Source of the DNA: Tetrapyrgos nigripes
Taxonomy: Eukaryota > Basidiomycota > Agaricomycetes > Agaricales > Campanellaceae
Reading direction: 5' to 3'
DNA: 64,000 nucleotides
Assembly (NCBI GenBank): GCA_013368315.1
Contig: JAACJM010000133.1
Location: 1 to 64,000, forward strand
Below, in pieces: positions 1 to 10,440 of this stretch (position 1 is its first letter; the number at the start of each line of letters is the position of its first letter). Both the position numbers and the translations under genes were made by a program. The notes under the pieces were generated by a model. It ran no database searches. It saw nothing but the letters and a program-made list of their open reading frames with translations, and was not told the origin of the DNA.

Positions 1-562
1 GTGCTACTCCAACCACCTACGTGTCCGCTGCATACTAACATTCACTGCATATGCTATTGACGATAGTGGAAGTCATAGTTCAGGTTAAGGAGAGACTCCC
101 TCTCTTGCTGTTATAGCTATACCTTCTTCGAATCCCAAGGGGGCGCTGTGCTACTCGCTGCATACTAACATTCACTCATAGCCTACTGCGTATGCTGATA
201 ATCAGAATGCAAGCTCTACTTCATCCAACTACGGATAAATTATGAACGACTTTCTCCTATAGGCATATATATTGGCTCAGCAGCTTGCTACTGACATCCG
301 TTTCTGTAATGCTCTTCGAGTTGTTAACGACTTCCTCCTATAGGTATACTTTTCGCTGAACAGCTTGCTGATGGTTATGATGTTTCAACTACTGATACGT
401 GGCTGACCATCGAACGCAAAGTAAGGAACACCATTTCTTAAACTGCTAAGGCGAGGATTTTGGTATTTAAACTCAATGACCTCCTCCCCAAATCTTTAGC
501 ATTCGCACTCTTATCTCTTTTCTACCAAGGACAACAGTCTATCTCGCATCCAACACTTTACA
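1..562. other. Non-coding stretch with two short direct duplications
   Basis: No convincing gene. Two imperfect direct repeats are visible: 'GCTGCATACTAACATTCACT' near 29-48 and again near 158-177, and 'ACGAC(T)TTCCTCCTATAGG' followed by a CAGCTTGCTG block near 245-290 and 328-372. The repeats carry intron-like branch sites (CTAAC) and CTATAG ends, so this may be a decayed, duplicated piece of a multi-intron gene. That reading is a guess. Confidence 0.35.
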
Positions 563-1335
563 ATGATGTTCTCAAACTTCAAGTTCGTTTTCTACGCCCT
601 GGCCATTGCCAGCTATGCTGTAGTCGCCCCCACACCCGTCAATGCAGTTCAGAACGTGATCATTGGCTACCGCAAAGTCGACAAAGTACGGCTTTTTTGC
701 TTGACTTTCGTCTCCATATGCTTCGTGTTTGTATACTGAATGTCATTATCAACAGCTACAAGCCGAGCGATACAACAAAGCCAAAACAATCACCGACGAT
801 AAAAATGAACATGGGACACAGATCGGCATGGGCGCGTACACCTCACCGGGACCTCGTCAATGGCCTGGTGGATCGAAGGACTGGTACGTATTAGCTAGAT
901 CAACTCAAATTCCCAGTTCACTAATATTAACTTGCACTCACTCTTCTCTTCAGGGACTGCGTCATTCAGGCCGATGCTGACGCTCTGGATCGCGTCCCCA
1001 AAGCTTGGATCCCCGCCGAATTTAACGGCGAAAAGCTCTGGAACGACCACAATCTTATCGATAAATATATCAGGGGGCTCGACAGCTCCTGGGATCCAGC
1101 CAAGACCCTGCGTATGTCCATCGTCGACGGTTTTGAACTAGATCAGATGTTGATTCCTCCTGGTCTGCTGAATTCAAATAAAGGCGGTATGGGATTGTGG
1201 GCATCGTGCAGGGAGGAGAAGGAGGATAAGGAGAAGGAGGATAAGGAGAAGGAGGAGAAGGAGAAGGAGGATAAGGAGAAGAAGGATATCGTGGTTTATA
1301 GTACATGGAAGAACGTCAAAGGGAACAGAAAGTGA
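563..1335 (+). CDS. Small secreted protein, three exons, with Lys/Glu-rich tail
   Basis: Predicted 210-aa protein from exons 563-685, 756-883 and 954-1335, joined at GTACGG...ACAG and GTACGT...TTCAG with the frame preserved. The first ~28 residues form a signal peptide: a hydrophobic stretch (FYALAIASYAVVA) followed by a small-residue cleavage region. The mature part has the motifs IGYRKVDK, GTQIGMGAYTSP and DCVIQADA, a spacing I associate with a fungal secreted family remotely like ADP-ribosyltransferase folds (Y-R near the start, then G-x-YTSP). I cannot confirm catalytic activity, because no clear E-x-E pair is obvious. The C terminus ends in about 30 residues of EEKEDKEKEDKE-type repeats, from a GAGAAGGAGGATAAG microsatellite (1212-1290), probably a recent expansion. 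The start was chosen at the tandem ATGATG before the signal peptide. No other gene lies within 400 bp. Confidence 0.6.
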
Positions 1336-1703
1336 AACAAGGATTCAGATATGCGGCTGGTAGATATGACTTCATTTTTCATCGATTAATACCTTTTTAT
1401 ATTTGCTTCGATAACTTACTCTTGCTACATTCGTAATTTTTGTTCTCGTGAAATTCCAAGTGATTACAATTTACTACGAGGCCGAAATGAAATGAAGGAC
1501 AGAGTTCCCTACACGTCGTTTCCGCTATGTCGAATCGTACCCTGCTTTTCTCGTTTGACTCACCCTGAATCTCCCGAACGTGACATCACAGTTTCCAACA
1601 AGTTGTCGTCGGGGTCGGTCATTGGCCCATTGATTGTTGGTGCCAAAATTTTTATGGTACTCCTTGATCCACAGCGCGACAACTTTAAAATAATCAACTA
1701 AAT
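1336..1703. other. Intergenic, nothing recognised
   Basis: AT-rich 3' flank of the secreted-protein gene up to the left end of the Harbinger element. No gene seen. Confidence 0.5.
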
Positions 1704-1765
1704 AGGTACGTTCAAAGTTAGTGTAGAAACGTGTAGAAACGTTTGTAGAAAAGTTTGTAGAAATG
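1704..1765 (+). repeat. Left TIR and subterminal GTAGAAA repeats of Harbinger-1
   Basis: The 29-bp TIR is followed by four tandem GT(G/T)TAGAAA(C/A)GT units. The inverted copies are at 4891-4938 (subterminal) and 5301-5329 (TIR). The right end is longer than the left because about 360 bp separate its two blocks. Confidence 0.8.
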
Positions 1766-1821
1766 AGGTTTGCTTACCTAATGTCACGCTCCAACGTCCT
1801 GGACTGCTGCGTCAACACAAC

Positions 1822-3144
1822 ATGCCTCGTCAACTGACGTTTCGAGACGAGGCTGTATGCATCTACCTGCTTCTTATGGGTATGAAGCAACAGCAACTTC
1901 CACCATCCACTTTCCAGGAGTATGCTGATCAATTCTGTTTGGATATGACTGTCATTATGGCTATCTATGAGACACGCTATCTCAAGCCTCGTTTCTGTGT
2001 TCCAAAGCACGGAAACCTTCATGCACTTGCGTGGGCATATGCTGGAGACCTCAAAAACCATCATCGCTTTCAGGATATGCTTCGAGTTACCCCTCGGACC
2101 TTCCACTTCTTGCTCTCTCTCATCGAACAACATCCAGTCTTTTTCAACAACTCCCAGAACCCTCAGGCCCCAGTCGAGCAGCAGCTAGCTGTTACTCTAT
2201 ACCGCTTGGGTCACTATGGGAATGCTGCATCTATCTCGAGTGTGGCCCGGACAGCTGGTTGTAGTGAAGGTGCTGTCTTATGCTTTACAAAGCGCTGCTT
2301 CACTGCAATTGAGTCTCTGCACAATATATTTGTTCGGAAACTAACCCCAGAGGAGAAGGAAGTGGAGAAGCAGTGGATCGATGAGCACCTAGGCTTTAGG
2401 GGGACTTGGTGGAACGGGTGGATTATGTATGATGGGACTATCGTTGTTCTGCACCAAAAGCCTGGTTTGAACGGAGATGCGTATTACACTAGGAAATCAA
2501 ACTATGGTCTTAACCTTCAGGTACGTCAGGTTACTATCTCTCTTTCCCACTCTCATATTTTCTCAAAGGTCGGCAATGTTCCTTCGACTTTGAGGATCGT
2601 TGATTACGCTCATGGCTTGACTGGATTGGCTCACGATGCGAACGCCTTTGCATACACTGCTGCATTTCTCCATCCTGGGTGGCTATTTGAGGCCCAAGAG
2701 TTTGCTTATGGTGACTCTGCCTACACGCGTACAGACCGAATGCAGGTAGTCCACAAAAAACCCGCCAGCCTGCTTTACAAAAACTCAAAGTTCGATACCG
2801 CGTTGTCTCGGATGCGCGTGGCATCGGAACATTGTATTGGTGTTCTGAAGGGATGCTGGCCATGTCTGAAGGGCCTTCGTGTCGATATTAACTCAAAACA
2901 GCAGCATTATGATGCTACTCGCTGGATGACAGTCACTATTGTTCTCCACAATATGATGATCGATGTCGAGGGTTCAGCTTTCTTAAGGAGTGCTCTTCAG
3001 TCTTTAACTGACTTGGAACCAGAGGAGGCTGGGTTGAACGAGCAGGATGTTGATGTAGGACATGAGGCTGGAACTGGTGAAGAGTTATGTCATACTCTGG
3101 TGGCAGAACTTATGGTGTATAGGCAGTACTTCAGACACAAGTAG
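1822..3144 (+). CDS. PIF/Harbinger transposase (DDE_Tnp_4 type)
   Basis: Nuclease of a PIF/Harbinger transposon, which excises and reinserts the element. The open frame is 440 codons. A 48-nt in-frame intron (2521-2568, GTACGT...AAAG) separates LNLQ from VGNV, leaving 424 aa. The catalytic triad is visible in order: D in IMYDGT, D in AYGDSAYT, E in ASEHCIGVLKG, in typical PIF spacing. The N-terminal ~150 residues have the helix-turn-helix-like region usual for the family (LAVTLYRLGHYGNAASISSVARTAGCS). No frameshift or stop is present and the length is normal. It faces the minus-strand accessory gene, its likely partner for DNA binding or nuclear import. The start is the first ATG after the left TIR. 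Confidence 0.85.
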   Translation: MPRQLTFRDEAVCIYLLLMGMKQQQLPPSTFQEYADQFCLDMTVIMAIYETRYLKPRFCVPKHGNLHALAWAYAGDLKNHHRFQDMLRVTPRTFHFLLSLIEQHPVFFNNSQNPQAPVEQQLAVTLYRLGHYGNAASISSVARTAGCSEGAVLCFTKRCFTAIESLHNIFVRKLTPEEKEVEKQWIDEHLGFRGTWWNGWIMYDGTIVVLHQKPGLNGDAYYTRKSNYGLNLQVRQVTISLSHSHIFSKVGNVPSTLRIVDYAHGLTGLAHDANAFAYTAAFLHPGWLFEAQEFAYGDSAYTRTDRMQVVHKKPASLLYKNSKFDTALSRMRVASEHCIGVLKGCWPCLKGLRVDINSKQQHYDATRWMTVTIVLHNMMIDVEGSAFLRSALQSLTDLEPEEAGLNEQDVDVGHEAGTGEELCHTLVAELMVYRQYFRHK

Positions 3145-3410
3145 ACACATCTTTCTAAGTAGAACAATGGAAATAATCTACTCTTCAAGACTAGTATCGA
3201 ACTATCCTCATCAGATGTGTTCTTTTCCTCTTCACTTTTTTCGATAACCAACTCGTCTGGCCATGGAAGTGACCCCTCTCTCTCCCTGCGGGAAGAGGAC
3301 GCTACCTGTAGGGTTGGTGAAGAAGGAGGTGACACTCGAGTGCGCTTACGAGCAGGCTTCTTCTGAGGTGAAATAGAAAGGGACCGCATTCTACCATCCA
3401 ACTCGTCTGC

Positions 3411-4770
3411 TCACCTCTTAAACTGATCCTTTGTCCATAAACCAGCCTTAAACTCTTCAAACAGCTGTGTTCTCCTTGCATCCTTCTGCTCCTGTACTCT
3501 GTGTTGGGCTGTAGCTCGGAACGACTCTGCCTGCAATGCGGCCAACTGTTCGAGAGGACTGCCACGCTTTGGAGCGACTGCCTCGATACGAAGGGAAGCT
3601 TGCTGGATGGCTTCATGAGAAAGGGACGATACTTTCGGAGGCTTCTTGCGTGAGGTAGTAGCAGCAGTCGCCGGAGTAGTTGCAGCAGTCTTCGGAGTCG
3701 TAAACGACTGTGGTGGACCCACAACAGGTGAAAGAGGTATCGACACATTCTGTGCAGCTATTTGTGCCACATATGGAGGTTGGACAGGTAGAACTTGAGG
3801 CTGGGGGTGTACGCCAGGATCATCGAAGACTGGAGTCATAGAGTCATCAAAAGTCTGAGGTGGGGGCAAGGATACAGGAGACATGAATCCGTCAAAGGTC
3901 TGAGGTGGGGCTGGTGGCATACCAGGTGGAACAGGTGCAGACAAGGTAGGGTCAATGTTCGGGTCTGACTCGCCAGCGTGGTCATCTCTAGGTTGCATCC
4001 AAAGAGTACGAGGGCCTCCAGGACCAATTCCAGTTGTAACAGCAATTGGGATGACATTGGGGCGGGAACAATAGAGCTGGTGAAGACAAGGAAACAACTC
4101 CCACTCGTCAACTATCTGATCTGTAGAGGATATGTGAACAAAATCTACACGTTATAACAGTTAGAGAACTTACCCCACAGATTTTTTGCAAACACAGGAG
4201 TAGACTGATCAGGACCATCTGCCCCAACATAGAACTTGAGCTCTTCATGCTGAGATTCCTCAGTGTTGGCCTGGCTCTCGGAATCAGTTCGTATACCATT
4301 GCCTGTTTCACGAAGTTGGCGAGCAAATTTGTTGTATGTTTTCACGAGGCTTATCCACATTTAATGAGAAAGACAATTCGGACAAGGTTAAAGATGATAT
4401 AAACTCATGAATGAATCTTTGCTTTGACCTTCTTACCAAGGGCAACCTTTTCTTCGGGGGTACAAGCTTGTTCTGGAAGGATTGCTGCAGCTATCTCTTG
4501 ACACACAGCTATCTCTGTTTTACCACTGGTATTCTGATAATATATTGAGTTAATAAGCCAATAGAGCTCTTCAGAAAAGAATGGTGCACGTACCTCCTTC
4601 CTCTCTCCTTTCGTCTTCTTTTTACTCCCACCAACTAATACCTTCATGTTTTCTGGCTTCTCCATCTCCGCGAGTAACGCATAGGTCAGCTGATAGTCGT
4701 CTTTATCCCATGGTAGATTGGGACCACGGGTTTGGTTGGTGTCGCATTCCTTCTTTTTAGTCTTCATCAT
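3411..4770 (-). CDS. Harbinger-1 accessory protein (multi-exon)
   Basis: Second gene of the element, read from 4770 downwards. The first exon begins MMKTKKKEC. An in-frame intron interrupts it near 4592-4530 (GTACGT...ATCAG). The next segment (4360-4180) carries the conserved block LVKTYNKFARQLRETGNG and GPDQSTPVFAKNLW. The last exon (to 3411) carries the block GPGGPRTLWMQPRDD followed by a long Pro/Ala/Thr-rich linker and a basic helical C terminus. These blocks match, by memory, the second protein of basidiomycete PIF/Harbinger elements, thought to bind element DNA with the transposase. The splice junction near 4405 is not canonical: the expected donor reads ATGAGT. The exon model there is therefore uncertain and the gene may be damaged. 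Confidence 0.6.
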
Positions 4771-4850
4771 GAGTAGAGATGAGTAGAGGGAGGATCTGAG
4801 GTCGATAACGCAGAGACAATTTTAGCCGAGACGCGTCATCACATCTAGTC

Positions 4851-4890
4851 ACAAGTAGTCACAAGTAGTCACAAGTAGTCACAAGTAGTC
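4851..4890. repeat. Four tandem copies of a 10-bp unit
   Basis: ACAAGTAGTC is repeated four times without interruption, between the accessory gene promoter and the right subterminal repeat of Harbinger-1. This position suits transposase binding or a recent slippage expansion. Confidence 0.8.
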
Positions 4891-4938
4891 ACATTTCTAC
4901 AAAGGTTTCTACAGACGTTTCTACACGTTTCCAAGGGG

Positions 4939-5300
4939 GTCCGAAAAAAAAAGTTAACGACCGGGGGTCGGAAAAAAATTTAGTGCCTTGGTCGAGGAAC
5001 CTACCTACCTTACCTTCTATATAAGGTGAGTTCACACGAGTTTACCTGCCAAATATAGTATGTGCACATGACCTCAAGTCTCGTGCTTTGCCGGACAGTT
5101 GGAACCTTATCCGGCTCGCACTCAGAGATACTGCGTAATTGTCATAAAACATCTGGTGAGCATATATTTATGTGTTTAACTTCACAGCTCACCAGATTGA
5201 CACCCGCCAATTAGTCGGTAAAAAAAAAAAATTTAAGGGCTTCGCCAGGGAACCTACCTACCTAGCCCCGGTATGGGATTCTCCGGCCTGGACCCCTTGC
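4939..5300. other. Non-coding right arm of Harbinger-1
   Basis: No gene. It contains two direct copies of GGAACCTACCTACCT (about 4999-5013 and 5249-5263), each preceded by poly-A and TTTAGTGC/TTTAAGGG, and separated by 250 bp. The left arm has nothing equivalent, so this may be a small insertion or an internal duplication. Confidence 0.5.
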
Positions 5301-5512
5301 ACATTTCTACACTAACTTTGAATGTACCTAATGATGATACTAACATGATGGTCAAGTCGACTTCTACTATAATTGTATGTTTTCGCTTTTTCAGGTCATT
5401 TCAACGCCAACGATTTTTTAAATAGCACTGGCACTAGCCTCGTTCAAAGTTGATACTAACGACTGTTGGGGGCCACCAGTTTTTCAAGCTCACAGTCAAG
5501 CCACCATGGCTT

Positions 5513-5655
5513 GAGTAGCTTGAGGGTAGCTTGAGGGTAGCTTGAGGGTATCTTGAGGGTAGCTTGAGGGTAGCTTGAGGGTATCTTGAGGGTAGCTTGA
5601 GGGTAGCTTGAGGGTAGCTTGAGGGTAGCTTGAGGGTATCTTGAGGGTAGCTTGA
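5513..5655. repeat. 11-bp minisatellite, block 1
   Basis: About 13 tandem copies of an 11-bp unit, consensus TTGAGGGTAGC with TTGAGGGTATC variants. Period 11 is not a multiple of three, but the antisense strand is open because the unit has no stop in the repeated phases. Confidence 0.9.
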
Positions 5656-6059
5656 CTTTCTATTTTGAGTGTGGCTGTGTTTACCCCTTGTGTTACCAAA
5701 TTCATTACACTTTCACATTGAATGGCACATTCATTGATGAGATACATATTATTCACACTACATTCTTTGTTGCACCTCTGCTGAGTCATGTACATAATTC
5801 TTTTAGAATTACAGGGATAGAATGCTCAATTTTTTTCCAAATTTTGACTCTGTTAGTTAGATATGGTGATTTAGGGGAAACATGTAGAACCTTATTAATG
5901 AAGCTTTATGATGCAGAGACAATTGAAATAGAACTCCAAGCTGAGAAGAATAGGTTAGACATATACAAGAGAATTTAGGGCATATCAAAGACATATCAGG
6001 GCATATACATAAGTTTTGCATCATTTTGACATGATTCAAGAGTGGCTGGAGGAAGCTTG

Positions 6060-6470
6060 AGTGTGGCTGGAGTGAGTCTGAGTGTGGCTTGAGTGAACTT
6101 GAGTGTGGCTTGAGGGTATCTTGAGTGAGCTTGAGGGTATCTTGAGGGTATCTTGAGTGAGCTTGAGGGTATCTTGAGGGTATCTTGAGGGTATCTTGGG
6201 GGTATCTTGAGGGTATCTTGAGGGTATCTTGGGGGTATCTTGAGGGTATCTTGGGGGTATCTTGAGGGTATCTTGAGGGTATCTTGGGGGTATCTTGAGG
6301 GTATCTTGGGGGTATCTTGATGGTATCTTGGGGGTATCTTGAGGGTATCTTGATGGTATCTTGGGGGTATCTTTGAGGGTATCTTGGGGGTATCTTGAGG
6401 GTAGCTTGTGAAGGTAACTTGAAGGTAGCTTGAGGGTGGTTTGAGTGAGGCTTGAGTAAGGCTTGAGTGT
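6060..6470. repeat. 11-bp minisatellite, block 2
   Basis: About 30 tandem copies dominated by TTGAGGGTATC and TTGGGGGTATC, flanked on both sides by degenerate TTGAGTGTGGC-like units that merge into unique sequence. The same unit family and orientation as block 1. Confidence 0.9.
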
Positions 6471-6900
6471 AGTGTGTGGCTTGAGTGTGCTGATGTGACT
6501 TAAGGGTTGTTTGAGTGGCTTGAGATCGCTTGAGGGTAACGCACCTCGTCTACTACTCTATACTTTACATCAACACTATTCTGTTGGTCACAACAGCACA
6601 GACTTGAATTCATCTTTGATGCTATTCAGTAGATCTCTATTTACATTGTTTACTCAAAGGTACAAAGCTCTTCAGTTCAGATACTTGACTAACTATCATT
6701 GATTGGCTCCCAATAGTATGCACCACTTCCCCATTTAATAAGTTCAATATCCCTTTCACCATCACTATAATTCCTGTTTTGTTAAGTTAAGAAGTTACAG
6801 AATGTTTTTTACTCACATCATTACATCTTGAGCCTTCTGTTGTTTTCTTTCACTTCTGCATTGATTGGCAAAGGATGTTCTGGAGTTGACTTAGTAAAGC

Positions 6901-7580
6901 TCATACATCCATTGCAAAATTAGACTGTGGCCATGCATCCCATCCACCTTTTAGGTCCTCAAAATGTAGATAGACTGTTTGGCTGTCACAGCACGGTCCA
7001 GTGAGCGGTACATCAGGCATTTGTTTGCGAGCCAGCTTAGCTGGTGTTTCGAATTGGTTATCATCTCTAAATGCAACATTGTGACTGTGTTTACGTGCAC
7101 TGTCTATCTCCTGGCAAGGCTCAGAGTTGCTGCTTTTACCAATGTTATCATTTTTGGTCTGCAAAAAATCTGGGGTTGCATTTTCAGGTTTCAGAGCATT
7201 GACACTACTCTTAGAGTGGGGCTGAACACTAATAGCAGATACCATTGGTATATTTTGAAAAGCCTGTGGTGGCCCAGCACCTCCCAAATGAGCCATAAGT
7301 TCTGGATTCATGTAGTTAGCAAATGGCACTTGGAAAGGATTCCAGGGATAGGCAGGAAAGGGAGCATTGTAAGTGAATCCTGGGACTGAGGAAGGAGCTT
7401 TTTGAATATCAGGGCTAGTATTGGGTGGTTTCTTTCGTTGAGGATCAATAAAGCTAGCAAGCCGCTGTCTGAATTTTGCCTGAATGAAGATGACATTGAA
7501 TCTATCAAAGTTCAACAATTCAGCCGCAACTTACCAGCATTTTATGTTGCTCTGTAGATTCAGGAAAGCTTGCAATCTAT
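6901..7580 (-). pseudogene. 3' part of an unrecognised gene
   Basis: Two exons joined by a canonical intron: a short exon ending ESTEQHKML, then GTAAGT...TTCAG, then a 3' exon from about 7463 beginning AKFRQRLASF and running to the stop at 6901. The protein is low-complexity: Pro/Tyr-rich (FTYNAPFPAYPWNPF), then Ser/Asn/Asp-rich, ending FEDLKGGWDAWP. No known domain was recognised. The 5' end is missing: upstream, minisatellite block 3 replaces coding sequence. The gene is boxed in by the three minisatellite blocks, so it may be the captured or surviving tail of a mobile-element protein. Confidence 0.4.
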
Positions 7581-7738
7581 GCATACATAAGTTTAGTAGA
7601 TGATGATATAACGTTAATGCCTACCAACAGCGTAAAGACGGAAAGAATAGAAAGTGTCACAGACACATGACTGTGATTTTGTGGACAAGCACCGGATGCA
7701 ATCATTTGCCACATGTGTACTAAATATAGCCTGACAGT

Positions 7739-7840
7739 CACTTGATGGTAGCTTGATGGTAGCTTGACGGTAGCTTGATGGTAGCTTGAATGTGAGCTTG
7801 AGTGTGAGCTTGACTCGTGGCTTGAGTGTGAGCTTGAAAA
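7739..7840. repeat. 11-bp minisatellite, block 3 (degenerate)
   Basis: About nine copies of TTGATGGTAGC grading into TTGAGTGTGAGC-like units, in the same orientation as blocks 1 and 2 and 1.3 kb further right. It lies just upstream of the MAPKK relic. Confidence 0.85.
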
Positions 7841-8001
7841 ACCAGATGCCCGTGTTAGCTTTAGCATTCGCGGGAGAGGTAGCAGTGTCACTATCCCTTT
7901 TCTTGATCGTCTCCATTTCCCTCTCTTTGTCTGTCCTCTCTCTCTCTTTCTTCCCTCATAACTCGCCACTCACGCCATATCTTTGTTTGTTGCTCCAACA
8001 G

Positions 8002-8735
8002 ATTGTCCTCATAGACGCCAAACCTCAAATCAGGAAACAGCTTCTTCAGGAACTCCACATTCCTCATACCTGTACGAAACACTCCAAGAACAAGGTTACC
8101 GGAACAAAATGCATCATCACGTCTTACGGAGCGTATCTACAAGAGCCGAATATCTGTATCACATGGGGTGGATGGATAGAGGTGAGTGTCTTTAGAATAT
8201 GACTATGACTATGCGTCTGCGTATGGGGTTGGGTCTCTTCTCCACCCACCGTCTTCAAACTTTTCTTTATAGTTACTCTCGTCGGCTCCTCCTCATCCCA
8301 CTTTTACTCATCTCACTTTTATTCCAACAAGTTCCTTCAACTCTATATGAATCCCCTATCTCTCCCCTTCGTGAGCCTATCCATATCAACATTGTACGTT
8401 GAGTCACTCAAAGCATATTGGAGGGTCTGGACTTTTTGTATACGGAAGGGGTCATACACTGGGGTAAGTACCTTAGCCTGTGCCTGCTACGTTTATGTCG
8501 TCTACTTTTCTTTGTCCTTTTCGCGTTTTCTCTTCACCGATGACATCATTGCTGACCACCCTTCTTCTTTTCTCGGTCTTTGTCCATGTCCCCGTCTCTC
8601 CTTTCTCTTCTACCTCGCCCATAGACATCAAACCCTCATCATCTTCCTTTCCTCCTCTGGCCACATCAAACTATGCAACTTTGGCGTTAGTTGAGAGCTG
8701 ATGAATGGTTATATAGTGCATGTGAGTGGTCTTGT
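8002..8735 (+). pseudogene. MAP kinase kinase relic
   Basis: Fragments of a STE7/MKK/PBS2-type dual-specificity kinase in the right order. Exon 8002-8181 has VLIDAKPQIRKQLLQEL (alpha-C region) and ITSYGAYLQEPNICI (beta 4-5), then a frameshift before GWMDRG. About 8412-8463 encodes ILEGLDFLYTEGVIH and ends at a good donor; the intron 8464-8624 rejoins as H-W-D-I-K-P, so the catalytic loop HRD has become HWD. A 1-nt loss follows DIKPS; then SSSGHIKLCNFGVS has NFG for the metal-binding DFG and a TGA where MAPKKs have the Gly of GVSGEL, before ELMNG. The ATP-binding loop and the C-lobe after the activation loop are absent. With several frameshifts, a stop and two lost catalytic residues, it cannot encode a kinase. 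Confidence 0.85.
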
Positions 8736-10251
8736 TTTGTTATTGTCGTGAGTTTTGTCGTGGATTTTGGGTTTGGTTGATGAGGATTTTGGGTTTGTTG
8801 GGCTGGATGTTGGATAGTGGACGTTGGATGCTAGCTCCTGACTGCTGGTTGTTGATTGTAGTTGCTGAGTACAATGTCAATGAATAATTCTGGACTTCTT
8901 TCCTGACGCGATGGGGACTGTCTTCAAGCCTTCGAGGCAAACTAGAGGGACGCGGTTTTGGGACGGTTTGGATCAAATGTGAGATGGACTACCGAGGCTA
9001 TCAGGTCTGGGAGCTCGCTAGTGGGCTCTGCTGGATGATCGGTTGCTTAGTTGAGCTGTTACGGCCGTCCAGTCTAGCATGGTTTTTGATGAGAGGTTTT
9101 GTCGATGGTATGGGTATAGTATCTGGTGCATGTATGGCTTTCATGACTTACCCTTTCGAGCTAATTTTGGTTTTGTCTTTTTCGAGTCATCTTTTCTCGT
9201 TCCGAGTATATCTCCTCCCTCTCCAAGCTTGTACACATCTCCAACAATACCACACCGTGCTTTTCCAAGTTCAAGGCATGAGTATCTCCTCGACTTCGTT
9301 GTGTCGTTCTTTTCGGATAACTGTATACACTATACCGCAACTATTTTTTGACTCCCTTTCAGCATTGCCGCAGATCAAGAATCAACTTACAGCCTCAAGT
9401 ACCTATATATTTCAAGAAAGCTATTCAACAACTGAAACTACTGAATCTAGGGCACCATTTGGCACTTATCTCTCGGCCCTTCTTATGCAAGCGTCGCCTA
9501 ATTGCGCTGAAGTAGTTCCTGGCCTGTTACTGCTTTTTTTACCTGCTGGACAACTCATCGCTGTCTTCCTTGGGCGCGATCGACGCTCTCCTATTACTTA
9601 TTCTAGTCCTGTTGTTCCCTGTACATATTCACTATTGAATCAATGTCTATGCCATGAGCACATCCCAACTGTGATAGGTGAACTTCTACAAATTATCAAC
9701 CCTGTCTTGTCACCAAAGACAACTGTTCCTTCAAATTTAACTTGAAGCTTGAAGATTCAATCATGAAATTGCCGGGGACACTGATGAGTATTCTTTGACC
9801 TAAGTACTTAAGGCGATGCTTACTCTCCTGACCAAGGTCAAACTGAGCTGAGGTTCACTCAAATGCATGTCTTATTGATGTGACGCCACCGGTAATTATC
9901 TGCTCTAAGCTACTCAAAGGGCTATCTAAATCTCGTCAGTGGCCTTACTTCGTCAAGATCATTCGAAGGAAGTTCCTACTTCATTTGTGGCCTCTTGACG
10001 TTCTCTTCTTGCGTGGCGAGGGGAATAAGTATTCCTCTATTATCGCTTACCGCTGAAATATTAAACCGAAAGATAGCGCGGAATGTAAGTATCAAACAGG
10101 TAAGCAGAAGAGTATATGGAGCATGTATGGAGCGAGGGTTATACAAGAAGTGGGGCAGCTATATGACAGCTGGCGTGACGGAGGGGGTCAGAAGGACGAA
10201 GATGTACTATATCATGATGGTATTATATTATTATACAACTGGAGAGTATCA
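8736..10251. other. No recognised gene
   Basis: Contains a 253-codon open frame at 8984-9745 with hydrophobic stretches but no recognisable family, no clean promoter or splice context and biased, low-quality composition. I treat it as chance. Homology to the missing MAPKK C-lobe was looked for and not seen. Confidence 0.4.
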
Positions 10252-10440
10252 GGGCCCGTTCTGTAACCGGTATTGGATAGGACTAGGGAATTTAAAAAAT
10301 GACGTGATTTTTTGATATACCTGTCCGACAAGCATCGGACAAGGAAATAATAAATCTGTTCCGTCGGATAGGCTGACCGTGTGAAAACCCCTATGTACTG
10401 TTATCAGCGCATCCAATCTTTTGCACAAACCTCCACATCG

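Larger units (their letters stand above)
1704..5329. mobile_element. PIF/Harbinger DNA transposon 1 (complete)
   Basis: Terminal inverted repeats of 29 bp (1704-1732 and 5301-5329) begin AGGTAC(G/A)TTCAAAG and differ at two positions. The element is flanked on both sides by AAT (1701-1703, 5330-5332), a 3-bp duplication as expected for PIF/Harbinger (usual target TWA). A second, subterminal inverted repeat of GTAGAAACG units lies at 1721-1765 and 4891-4938. Inside are a plus-strand DDE transposase and a minus-strand accessory gene in tail-to-tail arrangement. The coding part has no disabling change in the transposase, so this copy could be autonomous. Confidence 0.85.

Noticed and set aside
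1070..1306. Antisense Pro/Ser repeat frame (SPYPPSPYPPS)
   Set aside because: Complement of the Lys/Glu microsatellite in the secreted-protein gene.
4939..5300. Solo LTR inside Harbinger-1
   Set aside because: No TG...CA ends or TSD found; only two short direct repeats.
5496..5795. Open minus-strand frame with repeats such as QATLKLPSSYP
   Set aside because: It is only the translation of the 11-bp minisatellite.
7577..7969. Frames over minisatellite block 3
   Set aside because: Repeat-derived low complexity; no conserved sequence.
8984..9745. 253-codon plus-strand frame with hydrophobic segments
   Set aside because: No family resemblance, odd composition and no supporting context. It lies in decayed DNA, so an open frame by chance is more likely.
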